From positions 1-64,000 of the forward strand of contig NW_025955089.1 in assembly GCF_022376445.1 (NCBI RefSeq): a stretch of DNA of 64,000 bases, written 5' to 3'. The notes under the pieces are model-generated. The model made no database searches. It was not told the origin of the DNA and saw only the letters and a program-made list of their open reading frames with translations. This document shows positions 24,545 through 36,245 of this stretch, one piece after another. A program made the translations under genes and the position numbers. This DNA is from Fomitopsis serialis (lineage: Eukaryota; Basidiomycota; Agaricomycetes; Polyporales; Fomitopsidaceae). Positions within the stretch are counted from its first letter, which is position 1. Each line of letters begins with the position of its first letter.

Positions 24545-24960
24545 TGCCAGCCCATTCACGAGCCCGCCCGCCCACTCGTCCGTTCGCCCGCCCACTCGTC
24601 CGTCCGCCCGCTTGTCCGCCCACTCGCCCGCCCGCTTGTCCGCCCACGCGCCTGTTTGCCCATCCACTTGCTTGCCTTATCGACTCATTCGTCTGTCAGC
24701 TTGCTCGTCTAACATCCATTCATCTGCCCGTCCACTCGCGTCCACTCGCTCGCTCGCCCTTCCACTCGCTCGCGCATCTGCTCAGTGGCGCGTCAGCTCA
24801 CTCGCCTGCCCGTCCGCTCACTCGCCTGTCCGTCCGCTCACTCGCCTGCCCGTCCGCTCACTCGCCTGTCCGTCTGCTCACTCGCCTGTCCGTTCACTCG
24901 CCCGTCCGCTCACTCGCTCGTCCGTCCGGTTGCTCACCTGTCGCTAGCCTGCCCATCTGC
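24545..24960. repeat. Minisatellite of about 20 bases (CCGTCCGCTCACTCGCCTGC)
   Basis: The unit CCGTCCGCTCACTCGCCTGC and close variants (GCCCACTCGTCCGTCCGCCC) repeat many times. It encodes only repetitive Pro/Ser/Leu/His frames. A compositionally similar tract occurs at 51890-52180. Confidence 0.75.
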
Positions 24961-25668
24961 TCGCGAGCTCATCCGTCGTCTGCTCACCCAGGTACTCACT
25001 TACTCACTAACTCGATCGCTGTACGCCTACTTGCACCATCATTTTCACTTGCCCGTCGTCAAACTCGCGAGTATGCTAGAATACGTGGTTGCTCACTGCC
25101 AGTGGGTTCCTGACCTGCCCATTCCCCTGTCTGCAGAGTACGCCCGAACGCCTGAACACTTGCATGTACACCTTCGGGTTCATGTAGCATGTAATACATG
25201 TATATGTAGTCTGTACACCAGTATCACGACCAGAATAGATTTGGATTTATTGCATTGTGTCTGGTGGGCTGTGCATCTGACGCACTGTCTGACGAGGTCT
25301 GAGGGCTCTGAGGATTTCATCTGACGAGAATATCTTGCGAAAATTGCAGGTCATGAGGGCTGAAGATCTGAAGCAATCTGAGGCAATCTGAAGCAATCTG
25401 AAGGCTTCTGAAGCCTCTGAGATGGCCGTCAGACAGATTGCGCAAGTTCCTGATGCATACCCAAGTCTGACGCGAAGACGAACGGCGTACAATGGCGCGA
25501 CTATCACAACACTCGACCTTTATCTCGGGATCGTTGCGCGCCAGATATCAAGCCAGATATTATTGCGACTATCGGGGTGGCGGACGACGAACAGGTACCG
25601 TGGAGTCGTGTCCTAGTCCCGGTGGAAATCAAACAGCAGGTCCGGGAAGGTCCCGCGCTGCTTCAGCT
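24961..25668. other. No gene recognised; short CTGAAG/CTGAGG repeats
   Basis: Around 25290-25425 the words ATCTGAAGCA, ATCTGAGGCA and TTCTGAAGCCTCTGAG recur close together. Nothing else was supported. Confidence 0.4.
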
Positions 25669-26071
25669 ACTGACGCTGAACCGGTAATGCAATCACGTTT
25701 GCATTACTGTCCTGCACCCGCAACACAAAGGGTTTTCCCATTTTAACCTGCTAGACTTAGTTTCATACATCTTGAGCACACCCTTAAATATTTCAAGGCC
25801 AGAAGGAGGGCGGGAACATGTCGTCTGCACGTCTGCAAATGAGCGACTGTGTTCGCCCGCCAAAACTGGCGCTGCAGAATAGGCGCTGAAATCGCACCTT
25901 TCGATTTTTCCTGAGGTGCACAGAGCAGGTAGCTCTTAATGCGTACGAGAGAATAGTAACTAAGTAAGACAGCATGTGGCGACATGATGCACATTTTTCC
26001 GTGCGCACACGGAGGAAGAAACCCGCCAGTTTGCATTACTGTACCGTTTGCATTACCGGTTCAGCGTCAGT
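25669..26071. mobile_element. MITE-like element, about 403 bp, with 24-bp perfect terminal inverted repeats
   Basis: ACTGACGCTGAACCGGTAAT plus GCAA at 25669-25692 is perfectly inverted at 26048-26071. A second word, GTTTGCATTACTG, lies just inside both ends. The interior has no coding capacity for a transposase. The flanks show no obvious target-site duplication. Confidence 0.82.
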
Positions 26072-28195
26072 GGGCTCGCGCTCAGGCCGCTCAGGGAGCG
26101 CGCATGCCAGTTGGATCCTCGAACAGGGATCCTTCCTAATTTGGCAAGTGCTGTTCGATATCAATGTCGCGGTACACCGCCAAATCCTGCCCGCGTAGCC
26201 ACCAGAAATATGCCACATGTGGAAGTCGGTCGACGGGTTTTAGAGTACTCATGTAATTGCCACCCATAATCTACCTTTTTGAGACATGTGGTCCCCCGCC
26301 GCGCGGATATATGGATTCCAGCCGGCTGCCGTGTTCTCTTCATAGGATCGAGCAGGCAGTAGAGACCCGCTCGTACAGCAAGCAACAATGTATTCAAGGG
26401 CATCTCGCAGATGTCGATCGTATGGATGGTATTCAGCAATACATTGATCTCTATTCCATATGTCCACCACGTCGTGAGTAGACCTAAGTCGGGCTGGTAG
26501 ACATCACTTGCTCAGGCTGAATATTGGCTTAATTCAACATATATATCACATCACCCAATGTATGACGAGCCCATGGCATTAGCATCGAGATTACCATCCT
26601 CGCGCGGATGTGGCTTAAGGGCGGCCAGCGTGCTAAGCCATGTAAGCAGGCCCGAGGCGGCGGGCCCTTCTCAAAGTGCTTGCACGTATTCGAATCTATT
26701 GCAGTCTTGAGTCGCGTATTAAGTACACGTAGTCCCACTATCTACACTCCATAGTCGTTATCCACGACGATGTTCGTCCGGGGCGATTGCGAGCTCCATG
26801 TGCGTGGGGTGCCGCGTGCGAACTTGAATGCGAGGGAGGGAGGAACGCAGGACGATGGGCCATGGCAGCAGCAGCGTGCAGCACGAGGATGCCCTTCTCA
26901 GAATGGCACACTCGATGCGGCCGAATCCCAGTGTTGCGGTTGCCAAAAATGACCAACTTCGGTGACGCGGGAATGCTGGGCCGTGGCGCGAACGAAAGCA
27001 AGAGGCGTGGCGAACATCAGTTACGAGGACATGGGCGCGAGACGATGTACGTACTAATAGACGTGAGGGGCGACGCCATGAGGACGTGCATGTCGACGTA
27101 CGACGATGAGCCGTGAAGCTTGAAGCTCGAGGGGATGGGGTTACAGAAGGTGCACGGTGGCGTGTCCGTGGATGCGGCAAGACGGCGGGGCATGGGCTTG
27201 AAGTTGTGTCAAGCGAGACTTTGGCGGGGGGTGTGATGGGATGGTGGAGCAAGGGTGACAGGGATGCGGAGGCAGCGGTGAAGACGGGCAAGCAGGGCTG
27301 GATGGTGCGGGCTGGCGAAGACCAAAGGGCAGGGAGTGACGATGATGGAAAGGGTGACGTAGATGGTAGGCTAGGGCGGGACGGGCAACACGTAGACACG
27401 AGGGTGACGTGAGGGCGACTGAGGGATGTGGATGAGTGGGTGGCAGGGTAAGTTATGATGGATTCAAACGTGTATCTTCAACGTGTGGAAGGTGGCTGGC
27501 AAATATCAATCAGTACTGTTTTAGAGCGAGCATGGCATTCAGCGAGTGAGGGCGACGTCATTGCGATGCAAGCTCAGCATGAGAAGCAAGAAAGCTCAAA
27601 CAGACCACGGATGCTTCACCAGGGCCGATCCCCTACGCGCACATCAACGTGAATCTGCTGCAAGAGACCGTGCTTCATCCAGCTGTCTCCACACTGTCAA
27701 TGACCTTCCTCGCACACAGGAGGTGAGGACGCCTGTGCACCGTCGTATTTGGAACAGTTTCGGAAGCTGCCAGATACTCACCTCTGCCCATATCCTTCCA
27801 TGCAACCCTCAGGTCAGCTTCTCGTCTGGTCGTCTGCGTTCTCTTGCAGAAAGCACTAAGAGTCAGAGATGATGAGGTGCGAGGAATGAGTTGAAGATAG
27901 TAACGACGTACCTGGGATGTGCGATGGACAGAGGAGAAGCGGGCGCAGGTTCACCGAGAGTTGGCACCGAGTCGCGTCTGCAACTGAAATAGGCGCCGGT
28001 ACTTCCGGTTGGCCCTCCTTGTCCCAGTTCTACTCGAAGTACGACGTCGGGGTACGTTTTTTATATATGTAAAACCAGGTTTTAATTCTGGCTCTCGATG
28101 CATGTAGGTGCCGAACATTCATTATAGATGGGAAGAACCCGAGAGAACGCTTTCTAGGGCGCTTACGGACTTGAGCCTCGCACAAATATCTACCA
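26072..28195. other. No gene recognised
   Basis: Open frames here, including a 213-codon minus-strand frame at 26758-27399, are Ser/Pro/Arg-rich with no domain or plausible intron pattern. The stretch separates the MITE from the end of the next transposase gene. The segment 28105-28160 resembles one at 54840-54890. Confidence 0.4.
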
Positions 28196-31100
28196 CTAAG
28201 ATCCAGTCTGCCGCTTTCGCTTTCGACCTCCCACTCCATCCACGGGTACTGCACCATGATCCACATTCGCGTTAGCAGCTCGCTTAGCATCTGCTTTTTC
28301 CTTCTGCACTGCGCGTTTACCATTCCGCTTCTCGCGCATTTCTGCCGCATATTCATCATGCTTCGCCTGTCGGTCCTCGGAGTTATGCAAAGGAGTGGGT
28401 GCCCAAAGTGACCGCGGCAGCATTTCTCGGATGAGATGAGCATTATGGAAGCTGAGGGTGTTGATGATCCAACGGTCAATAGGGTCGTGTTCAATGTACT
28501 CTTCTGTGATGGTCGTTTCCTGTCGCTCTTGCATGCGGGGCCGTGCGCCGGTGGCAGAGCACCTCCCGCTCACGCAGTCGTGCTGTACATTGTACTTGAA
28601 CTTTAAGTTCTGCATGAGGATCAGAAACAGTAGATTTATGGACGAATGTCATGTAATGACACAGCGTACCTTCACAGGGATAATCAGGCATTCATCCTCG
28701 CCATGTCTCCGTGTCAACACGGGCATATCATAGATGTCATGGCGGTGCGCAGACACATGATACACATCGATGATGGCAATCACATCCGAGTTGCGCGAGT
28801 CAACTGAGCGCGTGAGTATCGCAGTGATTCGCCCAGTCATTGGGCTTCCCTATGCCGGAGTAGTACTGATGTTAAAACTTACTGGATGAATGCTCAAATC
28901 GGTGTACGCACATTTGCAATGGATGAATCCGCATATATCCAGGATCCGTCGAAACACTCGTCAAGGCTCTGGGACACAGCAGACGCACATTTGAGCCATC
29001 CAGCGAGGGGTTTGAACTCCGCAATATTGAGTGCATGACTGGCCAGAGCCAGGAGATCGACTGCGGGGCGGCTGTGAGAATTCGGTACAAGCCTTACGGA
29101 TGCTGTGCCACAGATCAATTTGCGTGCCTCGCCACAAGCTTACGATAGTGTGGGCTTGACGTACCTGGCTTAAGATGGGCAGGATCAGACCATCCAAGCA
29201 TGGTCTGAAGCATTGGACATGTCTGCATGAAGTCGCGGACGTCGCTACCAGCACGAACCCAAGTACCTGTGCTATCATCAGCCCACCATCCACCGGTAAG
29301 ACGGTGCTTGAAGCCCTCGAGATCTGCGAGTTGGTTGGCAATGTCGCGGCTGGGAGCAAGATGGTTGGAAAGAATAGAGCATGCACGGAAAACAGCGTTG
29401 AAACATTCGTATGACTCGGTGATCACATTGAGCAAAGGACCAAATCGACGAGTGTCCTGACAGATATGATTGAGCAGATGGAGTTTGATCTTCTCCAATA
29501 GTTGGCTGGCGTCCATGCCCGCAAATAGGTCGAGCACGTTTGCCACGGCAACCTCAATATCGGCCTGATAAAACGCAGATTGGTCGGAAGATGTCTCGGA
29601 TATATGACAGCAAAATCTAGCAACATACCAGGTACTGCTCGAGGTTTGGCTCCGATATCTCAGTGAACCAGAGAAGAACCGCCAAGTCACCAACAGCTTT
29701 CCATAATCTGAATGGTAGGGGATCGACAAGGTCGTGAACGTGGAAGACGGCAGTCTGGATAACAGTCTTGAGCTGACGTCCGATCAGGGAGTTGGCATAC
29801 TGCATGATGTAGTTTGCACGGATCGGATGGATAGACAATCCATCCCGATTGGTTGCTTGAAGTCGCAATGCATATGTGCGTTTCTGGGCCGCATTCCACT
29901 TCGTATGAGTTGCATGCCAGATATACTTGACGATGCCCAAGAGGATGGTATGCAGAAGCTCAACCGGGGTGTCCTGAGACGGGTCAAAGCCTGGGCGCAA
30001 CAGCGTCAGCGAGCGTATATGGCAAGAAGCTTATCACGTTTACCTTCCATAGATAGGAAGGGACTTAACATTTCGTTAAGCTCCCCGCTGTACTTCGCCC
30101 ACAAGAACTTCTGGGCTTCACTGATAGTCATCTCTGGATTGTCGTCCCGTAGCGTACGAGCTTCTGCAATGAGCTTCTCGATGAAGTACTGGGTGTATGC
30201 GTCCTTGACCCCGGAATCTGTCTGAGCAGTCGAGACCCGCTTTGCCACGCCAGAACACGCCTCAAATATTTGATGGGTGAGTTCTTTTATGATCGCCTCC
30301 TTGCTGCGCAGGTTGCCCGACTGTTCAAACAATGTCCCGGTCAGCGTGCTTGTCTGAATGATCAGTTCGGAATTGCACAATACGTACAGTGAATAGCTTT
30401 TCAAACCCTTCATCACTTTCCTTGTCCTTGTCCGTACCACCAGTGTCGCACTTGCGGCACAGGTAATTACCTTGACCGCCTATATGCGATGCAACTTCAC
30501 TCGACATCGGGTTATCAGAGGTTTCTGCATTCACGTATAACCGAAGAGCCGCCTCGTCTTCGGTGGCTGCATCGAAAACAACTACTGGCTCCGTGTGTGT
30601 CGCTCTGCACAGAATTCCAAGGCATTGCTGTGAGCATAAGTTTCTCGAAATTCCACGCGACTTGCTTACTGTATCTGTTTCTTTGCAGCACAAAACTGTT
30701 CGGCGATTCCTGCATTCGGGGAGGTGGAGACAAAGTGTATATGAAACTCTTGTTGGATAATGCGGCGGGGTAGATTCCGGTGAGTGATGTATCCGTTCCA
30801 ATGTTTGTTCCATGCCTTTGACCGATTTGCTGATACGTCATCACCGAAATAGTCGACAAAGCTGGTGTACAGTGGCCGCCCCTTAGCGACTAGACGGAGT
30901 GGGTTGGGCATTTCCGTAGGATATCCATGGTCTAAGGAGCGAGCTTCTTGGCTGTTCAGTCACATGGCCTCTAACACGACAAAATGACAGCTCATAGTAC
31001 TCACAGCTGCAGCCTAACGGAAGGTGCCCTCGGTCCTTGAGGGCGAGATAGTTACTTGCAAGGTCGTGTGCAGCAACAAAGAGCTTTGTTTCGTCGACAA

Positions 31101-32560
31101 TATCTGCAATACCATCCTGATTGGCCATGAAAACGTAATGTGAGTCACAGATTGCGTTGGAATAGTCGCTGTGAAGCTTACCGGTGTTATGATAACAGCA
31201 AATGCATCGGCATGAAGCTTCTCGTGGTATGTAACCCATCGGAATGGGATGACGAACGATCCATCCCGCATCTGTGCAAGTTCATTGACATAGAAATGCT
31301 GGTGGCCTTTGCGATCATCATACATTGGACTGAGAGCGTCCAGGGGTACGTCTTGGTGCCATTTCTGAGCGTGATACACCTCACTGATCTTACCATCCGG
31401 TTTAACGGGATATCGTTCCAGCAATGGTACGGTCAATGGGTTCGCGTAGTCCTGCAATGCAAGCCGGGTTCAGAGTCTACGGTGAGTACTTTCACAGGTG
31501 ATCATCCAACATCATTGACTTGCCTTCGCGACCAAGGCAACAGGGTCATTGAGCGTGAACCGGTTGCCGCGGACCGAGACACAATCAATTGATTCGACAC
31601 CACTTGATTGACGAAGATCCTTTTGCACCTTTCGGAGGCGATCCAAAGATGGTACATGACGCACCCCCATCTCCTTCAGGACCCACAACAGAACACGCAT
31701 CAGCGAGCTGGATATCCGCAACCGGGGGAGATTATCGATCATGTCCAGGAGGAACATCTGAAAGAGAGACGCATACCGAGATAGTATTGTGAGTATGCCA
31801 TACAATCTGGTCTGTCGGAACACTTACAACTTTAGATTCATACGGAAACCAGCTGCGGGAATGGTCCTCTGGATTTCCTGATTCATGAGAAGGATCGTTG
31901 TTCATCTCATCATGATGTTCATCATGCATCCGTGCTACATACCCATCATGTGAGCGAAATGCGAACATAGACTGAGAGTTGAGACACTATGCTTACCAGC
32001 ATTTCGCAGCAACTCATCTAGAATATCATTGCCTTCTGGATCCTCGCCCAACATATCTCTCAGTATCTCTCCGCTCTCCGCATCTCCAAACCCTGTCTCT
32101 CGAGCAGCAAGCACCGGATTCCACAGGCCGAACGTCTCGGCCTCGCGTCGGAGCCTCTCCTGTGCCTCTGTGGCTGCAGTGTTCAAATCTTGGTCCAGAT
32201 CGTCAACTTGGAAGTCGGCACCGTCATCATCATCCCACATTGCTAATTCTGCCGCACTACGTTTCATTGGCTGTGATGCGCTGGGGCCAGAATCGGGGAT
32301 ATCAACTGCATTCAGCTCGACAGCTTCAACAGGTTCAGAGGCGGCCGCACGCGCTGCAGACATCTCCTGTTGCATACGCACAGCTTCATCCGCTTCACCT
32401 GCACGTCGATGACCCAGAGAGTTGAGGTGCGTCTTTTCAGATCCACGTTTCATCCACGTATTGCGTTGCAGAGGGTCGTGCAACATACAAACTTGGCAAC
32501 GAATCTTCTTTCCATCTTCAGATACCGTGAAACCTCCATCACAAAGTAAGCCCAAATTTA
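28196..32560 (-). CDS. Large multi-exon transposase-like protein (CACTA/Tnp2-like Agaricomycete family)
   Basis: A minus-strand gene with about a dozen exons. It begins near 32560 with a zinc-finger-like region ([18 protein letters not shown], then HLNSLGHRR) and an acidic linker. Later exons give [37 protein letters not shown] sequence, [20 protein letters not shown], a zinc ligand cluster ([20 protein letters not shown]), [59 protein letters not shown] and a C-terminal [11 protein letters not shown] segment with a basic tail to the stop at 28196-28198. This set is shared by a large family of uncharacterised transposase genes in mushroom genomes; placing it near CACTA/Tnp2 transposases is inference. 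The start codon is not resolved because the 19-kb element's left end lies about 50 bases upstream. Confidence 0.72.
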
Positions 32561-32608
32561 TTCCTAAGTTCAATTGGACAATCCTTACAGCTCGCAATTC
32601 ACATTACT

Positions 32609-32690
32609 GAGTGGAACTTGACCGTTACTAACGGTCCACCCGGAGTGCATTTGGCCCGTTTGTAACGGTAGGCCCGGGCTCGGCCGGAGC
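32609..32690. repeat. Left terminal inverted repeat of the 19.3-kb element
   Basis: Starts GAGTGG, contains ACGGTCCACCCGGAGTGCAT from 32631 and ends CTCGGCCGGAGC at 32690. Its reverse complement is at 51794-51874. Confidence 0.92.
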
Positions 32691-33050
32691 AGGTAACCTG
32701 CCGTATACAGAGGTCCGGCCGGGCTGCACGTCTCGGGCTTCTAGCGGTCCGGCCGAGTACCGACCGACCCGTATCAAACGATTGGCCCGGAGCCGGTTCC
32801 ACTATGAACCCTGAATTCCAACGTGGCGGCCGGACATTCAGCGCGCGGCGAGTGGACGGCGCGGCCGGGGGCGTCCGGCCGCAGCAGGGTATCCACTTTG
32901 AGCATTGATTCTCAACGTGGCGGCCGGGAATTCAGCATGTTCTCAATGGACGGTGCGGCCGGAGCGAGTGGGGTGATCATGGGTGGGGGCTCCGGTCGGA
33001 GCTTAGGGACGACACCCATGAGTTAGACGGTGCGGTCGCTCACCAGCAGG
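32691..33050. repeat. Left subterminal region rich in CGGCCGG
   Basis: Two related passages, ATTCCAACGTGGCGGCCGGA near 32815 and ATTCTCAACGTGGCGGCCGG near 32910, are diverged repeats. No gene is supported. Confidence 0.6.
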
Positions 33051-33054
33051 CATG

Positions 33055-33850
33055 GTGTCCAACGGTCCGGCCGGTGTTGTCAATCCAGATGTGCGGGGCT
33101 ACAGCCTCCATATATAATACACCATTCCCAACGGTCCGGCCGGTGGCGGTCCACCAGGGATTCAGGGATGGTCCCATGTGTGGATGAGGGTACCGCCCTT
33201 GGGCCGTGGATTCGAACGGTCCGGCCGGCGAGTGCGACTTAGGTATCGCCTCATACATGGATGAAGGTACCAACCTCGGGCCGTGGATTCTGACGGTCCG
33301 GCCGGCGAATGCGACTTCGGTATCGCCTCAGTGATGGATGAAGGTACCGCCTCGGCTCTCTATGGATGAGGGTACCGACCTCGGGCCGTGGATTCTGACG
33401 GTCCGGCCGGCGAGTGCGACTCAGGTATTGTCACAACTATGGGTGAAGGTACCGACCTCGGGCCGTGGATTCTAACGGTCCGGCCGGCGAGTGCGACTTA
33501 GGTATTGCCTCATACATGGATGAAGGTACCAACCTCGGGCCGTGGATTCTGACGGTCCGGCCGGCGAATGCGACTTCGGTATCGCCTCAGTGATGGATGA
33601 AGGTACCGCCTCGGCTCTCTATGGATGAGGGTACCGACCTCGGGCCGTGGATTCTAACGGTCCGGCCGGCGAGTGCGACTTAGGTATTGCCTCATACATG
33701 GATGAAGGTACCAACCTCGGGCCGTGGATTCTGACGGTCCGGCCGGCGAGTGCGACTCAGGTATTGTCACAACTATGGGTGAAGGTACCGACCTCGGGCC
33801 GTGGATTCTAACGGTCCGGCCGGCGAGTGCAACTCAGGTAGGTACGGCCG
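33055..33850. repeat. Tandem array of 77-bp units (105-bp variants) centred on CGGTCCGGCCGG
   Basis: CGGTCCGGCCGG starts at 33217, 33294, 33399, 33476, 33553, 33658, 33735 and 33812, giving spacings 77, 105, 77, 77, 105, 77, 77. The 105-base units contain an extra 28 bases. Each unit also carries GATGAAGGTACC and CTCGGGCCGTGGATTCT. Two further diverged copies precede the array (near 33062 and 33132). The units are highly alike, indicating recent amplification. This is a candidate transposase-binding or regulatory array beside the left end. Confidence 0.9.
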
Positions 33851-33919
33851 GTTACTTTTTGCAGCCGAGGTATGTGATGCATTGAACAACGGCGGTCGTA
33901 CAGAGCATTACAAATCTGT

Positions 33920-35990
33920 CTACCGTGAACCACTCGCCTCGCGATACCATTCCTTCACCCATGCTACTGCCGCCCTGTTTTGGTTGTTTGCGCGCTGCAG
34001 TGCCAACAACGAATCGATGTGTGCCATCACCGCGGCACGCTCGGCGGCCAACTCCAGCACTCGTGACGACATTGCGCCGGTCAGACCGCCATCTGACACA
34101 AAGAAATGGATGTCAGCGTGTCTATGTATGAGCAAATGAAATGAGTACGTACGGGTTTCCGGAGCCGGATTGAACGCATTCGTCGCAGTCGGAGCGAAGG
34201 TGAAAAATGCATCGTCTTGCTCATGGTGTGGAGCAAGGGTGCTGGTAATGTTGGCAGGGACCATCCTGTCAGGCTCGGCGGGCAACTCACGGGACTTTCC
34301 TTTGTCCTTGCGGGTGCCTTCTTCCTCACCTGTGCTGGGGCTAACGCCTCCAAGCACATTGCTCCCCGACCCCGGGGATGCCGCAACCCCGTCCAAGGGC
34401 TGATGTCACGCCTCCAAGGCGGTGGCACCCAACCAAGTTCGCCGAACTTCGGGCCCACCGGTGCGCTTTTCTGATACCCTGAAAATTCGGGGAAGGCCGG
34501 CACCCGGAGGGCCTTACCATCAGCGTGTCGGCCGCTCGAGGTGCTCCTGTTGTCCGGTCGGCCATCCGTGATCTCGATGTCGGAGTCGTTGCTGGCGTGC
34601 GTCAGTGGTGCGGGCGTGTATCCGGTGATCACGACGTCGGAGTCGCAGCTTGCGGCCCTTGCGCCACGCCCAGCCGGTTCGTCAGCTTGTATCTTCTGAG
34701 CGTCGGCCGGCTCGTCCGTTCCCCTGCTCGGCGGGCCCGGCGGAAGGGACCCCTCATGATCGTCGGTGGCGGTCTACCGGCAGTGAGTTTCTGGCTGCTC
34801 CGAGTGAGTGCCGGGACTTACCTCATCAGCGATTTCCATCGGGATGTTGAATAGCTTCCGGCTGTGCGCACGGCCATCCACCTTGGCGGGCACACGCTCT
34901 TGCGGCGACTACACCGAGCACAATGTGAGTATCTGCTTTGTCGGGCAACGGTGGGTATGACACACCTCACTACGTGCAACGGAGCTCCCGGCCCGCGATG
35001 CTAGTGTTGTTGCCAACATCTTCGCGACAAGCGGATCCATGTCCTGCTGGCAGGAAATCAGCGAAAATCATTGTGAACAGACCATTGAACTTACCGGTAT
35101 CTCATCCTCCGTTGGGATGCCGAACAAGCTTCCTCCCCTTCTCACCGTCGCCAGCGCCGACTCGACAGGCACCTATGCGCATGTTGGTGAGTACATGCAC
35201 ACCGTCAACCTTCAACCGAGACTCACCTTCTCGTCGGTACCAACGTCCGAATCAACTTCCATCGGGATTCCAAATAGGCGTGGAGCCACCGACGCCGAGC
35301 GAGCACGCTCTGGACCTGCAATAAGCTAGCAGCAGCTTCCGTCAGTATGAGGCTGAACTGCTCGGCGAGAATACACGTACCACGGCCATCTCCACATCCT
35401 CTTCCTTTGGAATGTTGAAGAACTTGCCCGGGGCGATTGGTTCCCCACTGCCACCGGCATCTGTCCTCGGTCCGTGAACATTCCGGCCGGATGCTGCGTG
35501 GGTGGCAATTGGCTGGTAGGTAGCGGAGGTTAGTATTGCTCAATTACTCGGCATGAGTCCACATACCAGAATCGCATCTGCAGGTTCTTCCTTCGGAATA
35601 TTGAAAAGTCGGCCGGGCTCTTCCTTGGGAATGTTGAAGAGTCGGCCGGGCTCGTCCTTCGGAATGCTGAATAGTCGGCCGGGGACAGCCTGCCCGCCAC
35701 TGTGACCGGCACCCGTATTAGCTCCGTGAACATTGGGACCCGGCGCAGGGTGAATCGGCTACCGAGGATGCGTCAACTGGAGCGTGATGAGCAGATCGCG
35801 GCGGTACGTACCTCATCATCAAGCCCGATTGGGCTTCTCGATGCTTGGCGGGCGTTCCGGCCGCCACGCGATCCCTGCCGACGAGTTGACACGTCACGGC
35901 CGCCGGTTTTCTTGCGAGAGGCTGGAAGAAGGGTTATGAGTGGTAGGCCCCGGCGATTGGGCCGGGGACATACCTTGCTTGGCCATTGTT
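33920..35990 (-). CDS. Element protein with repeated LF-x-IP-x-E motif
   Basis: Minus-strand gene read from a tentative start near 35990 (MAKQ) to the stop at 33920-33922. At least seven copies of a short motif are visible: GRLFSIPKDE, GRLFNIPKEE (twice), GKFFNIPKEEDVEM, PRLFGIPMEVDSDV, GSLFGIPTEDEIPV and an FNIPMEIADEV-like copy. Two copies are preceded by a similar leader (NVHG...T.AG..SG), so exon-sized duplications built the protein. The rest is disordered, rich in Pro, Ser and Asp, with DSDIEITDGRPD resembling an acidic interaction motif. The C-terminus is helical (SSRVLELAAERAAVMAHIDS, WVKEWYREA). At least two frame slips and unresolved first exons limit the model. No known family; repeated short linear motifs suggest multivalent protein binding. 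Confidence 0.55.
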
Positions 35991-36245
35991 GATACGATGG
36001 GTTGAGGATACGCAAGTGGTCAGGAGGAAGAGGTGTGGCGAGCGATCACCAAGTTGATCGCCCATTAGCGCTCCCGCGGCATCACCGGAGTCACGTGCGC
36101 CGTGTGGCTGCAGTGTGGCTGCTAAGTTCGTGATCGCCGGCGCTCTTCTTCCTTTGTCTCCGCGTTCACCATCGCGTTCTCGCATCCCGGCTCCTCTCCG
36201 CTGCACCTCCACACTTGCTTCGGCCCCTGCTCGATTTTGCTTGCC
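35991..36245. promoter_or_regulatory. Divergent promoter region between two element genes
   Basis: About 255 bases separate the tentative start of the LF-x-IP protein (-) from the ATG of the zinc-cluster protein (+). Divergent pairing with a short gap suggests co-regulation. Confidence 0.4.

Noticed and set aside
24145..25113. 322-codon plus-strand open frame
   Set aside because: Translation of the CTCGCC-type minisatellite; composition is repetitive and no motif is present.
26758..27399. 213-codon minus-strand open frame
   Set aside because: Biased Ser/Pro/Arg composition, no introns or recognisable motif; likely chance opening in GC-rich DNA.
33055..33850. Regular repeat spacing suggestive of a CRISPR array
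   Set aside because: Whole 77/105-base units are near-identical with no unique spacers, and the window is eukaryotic with spliceosomal introns.
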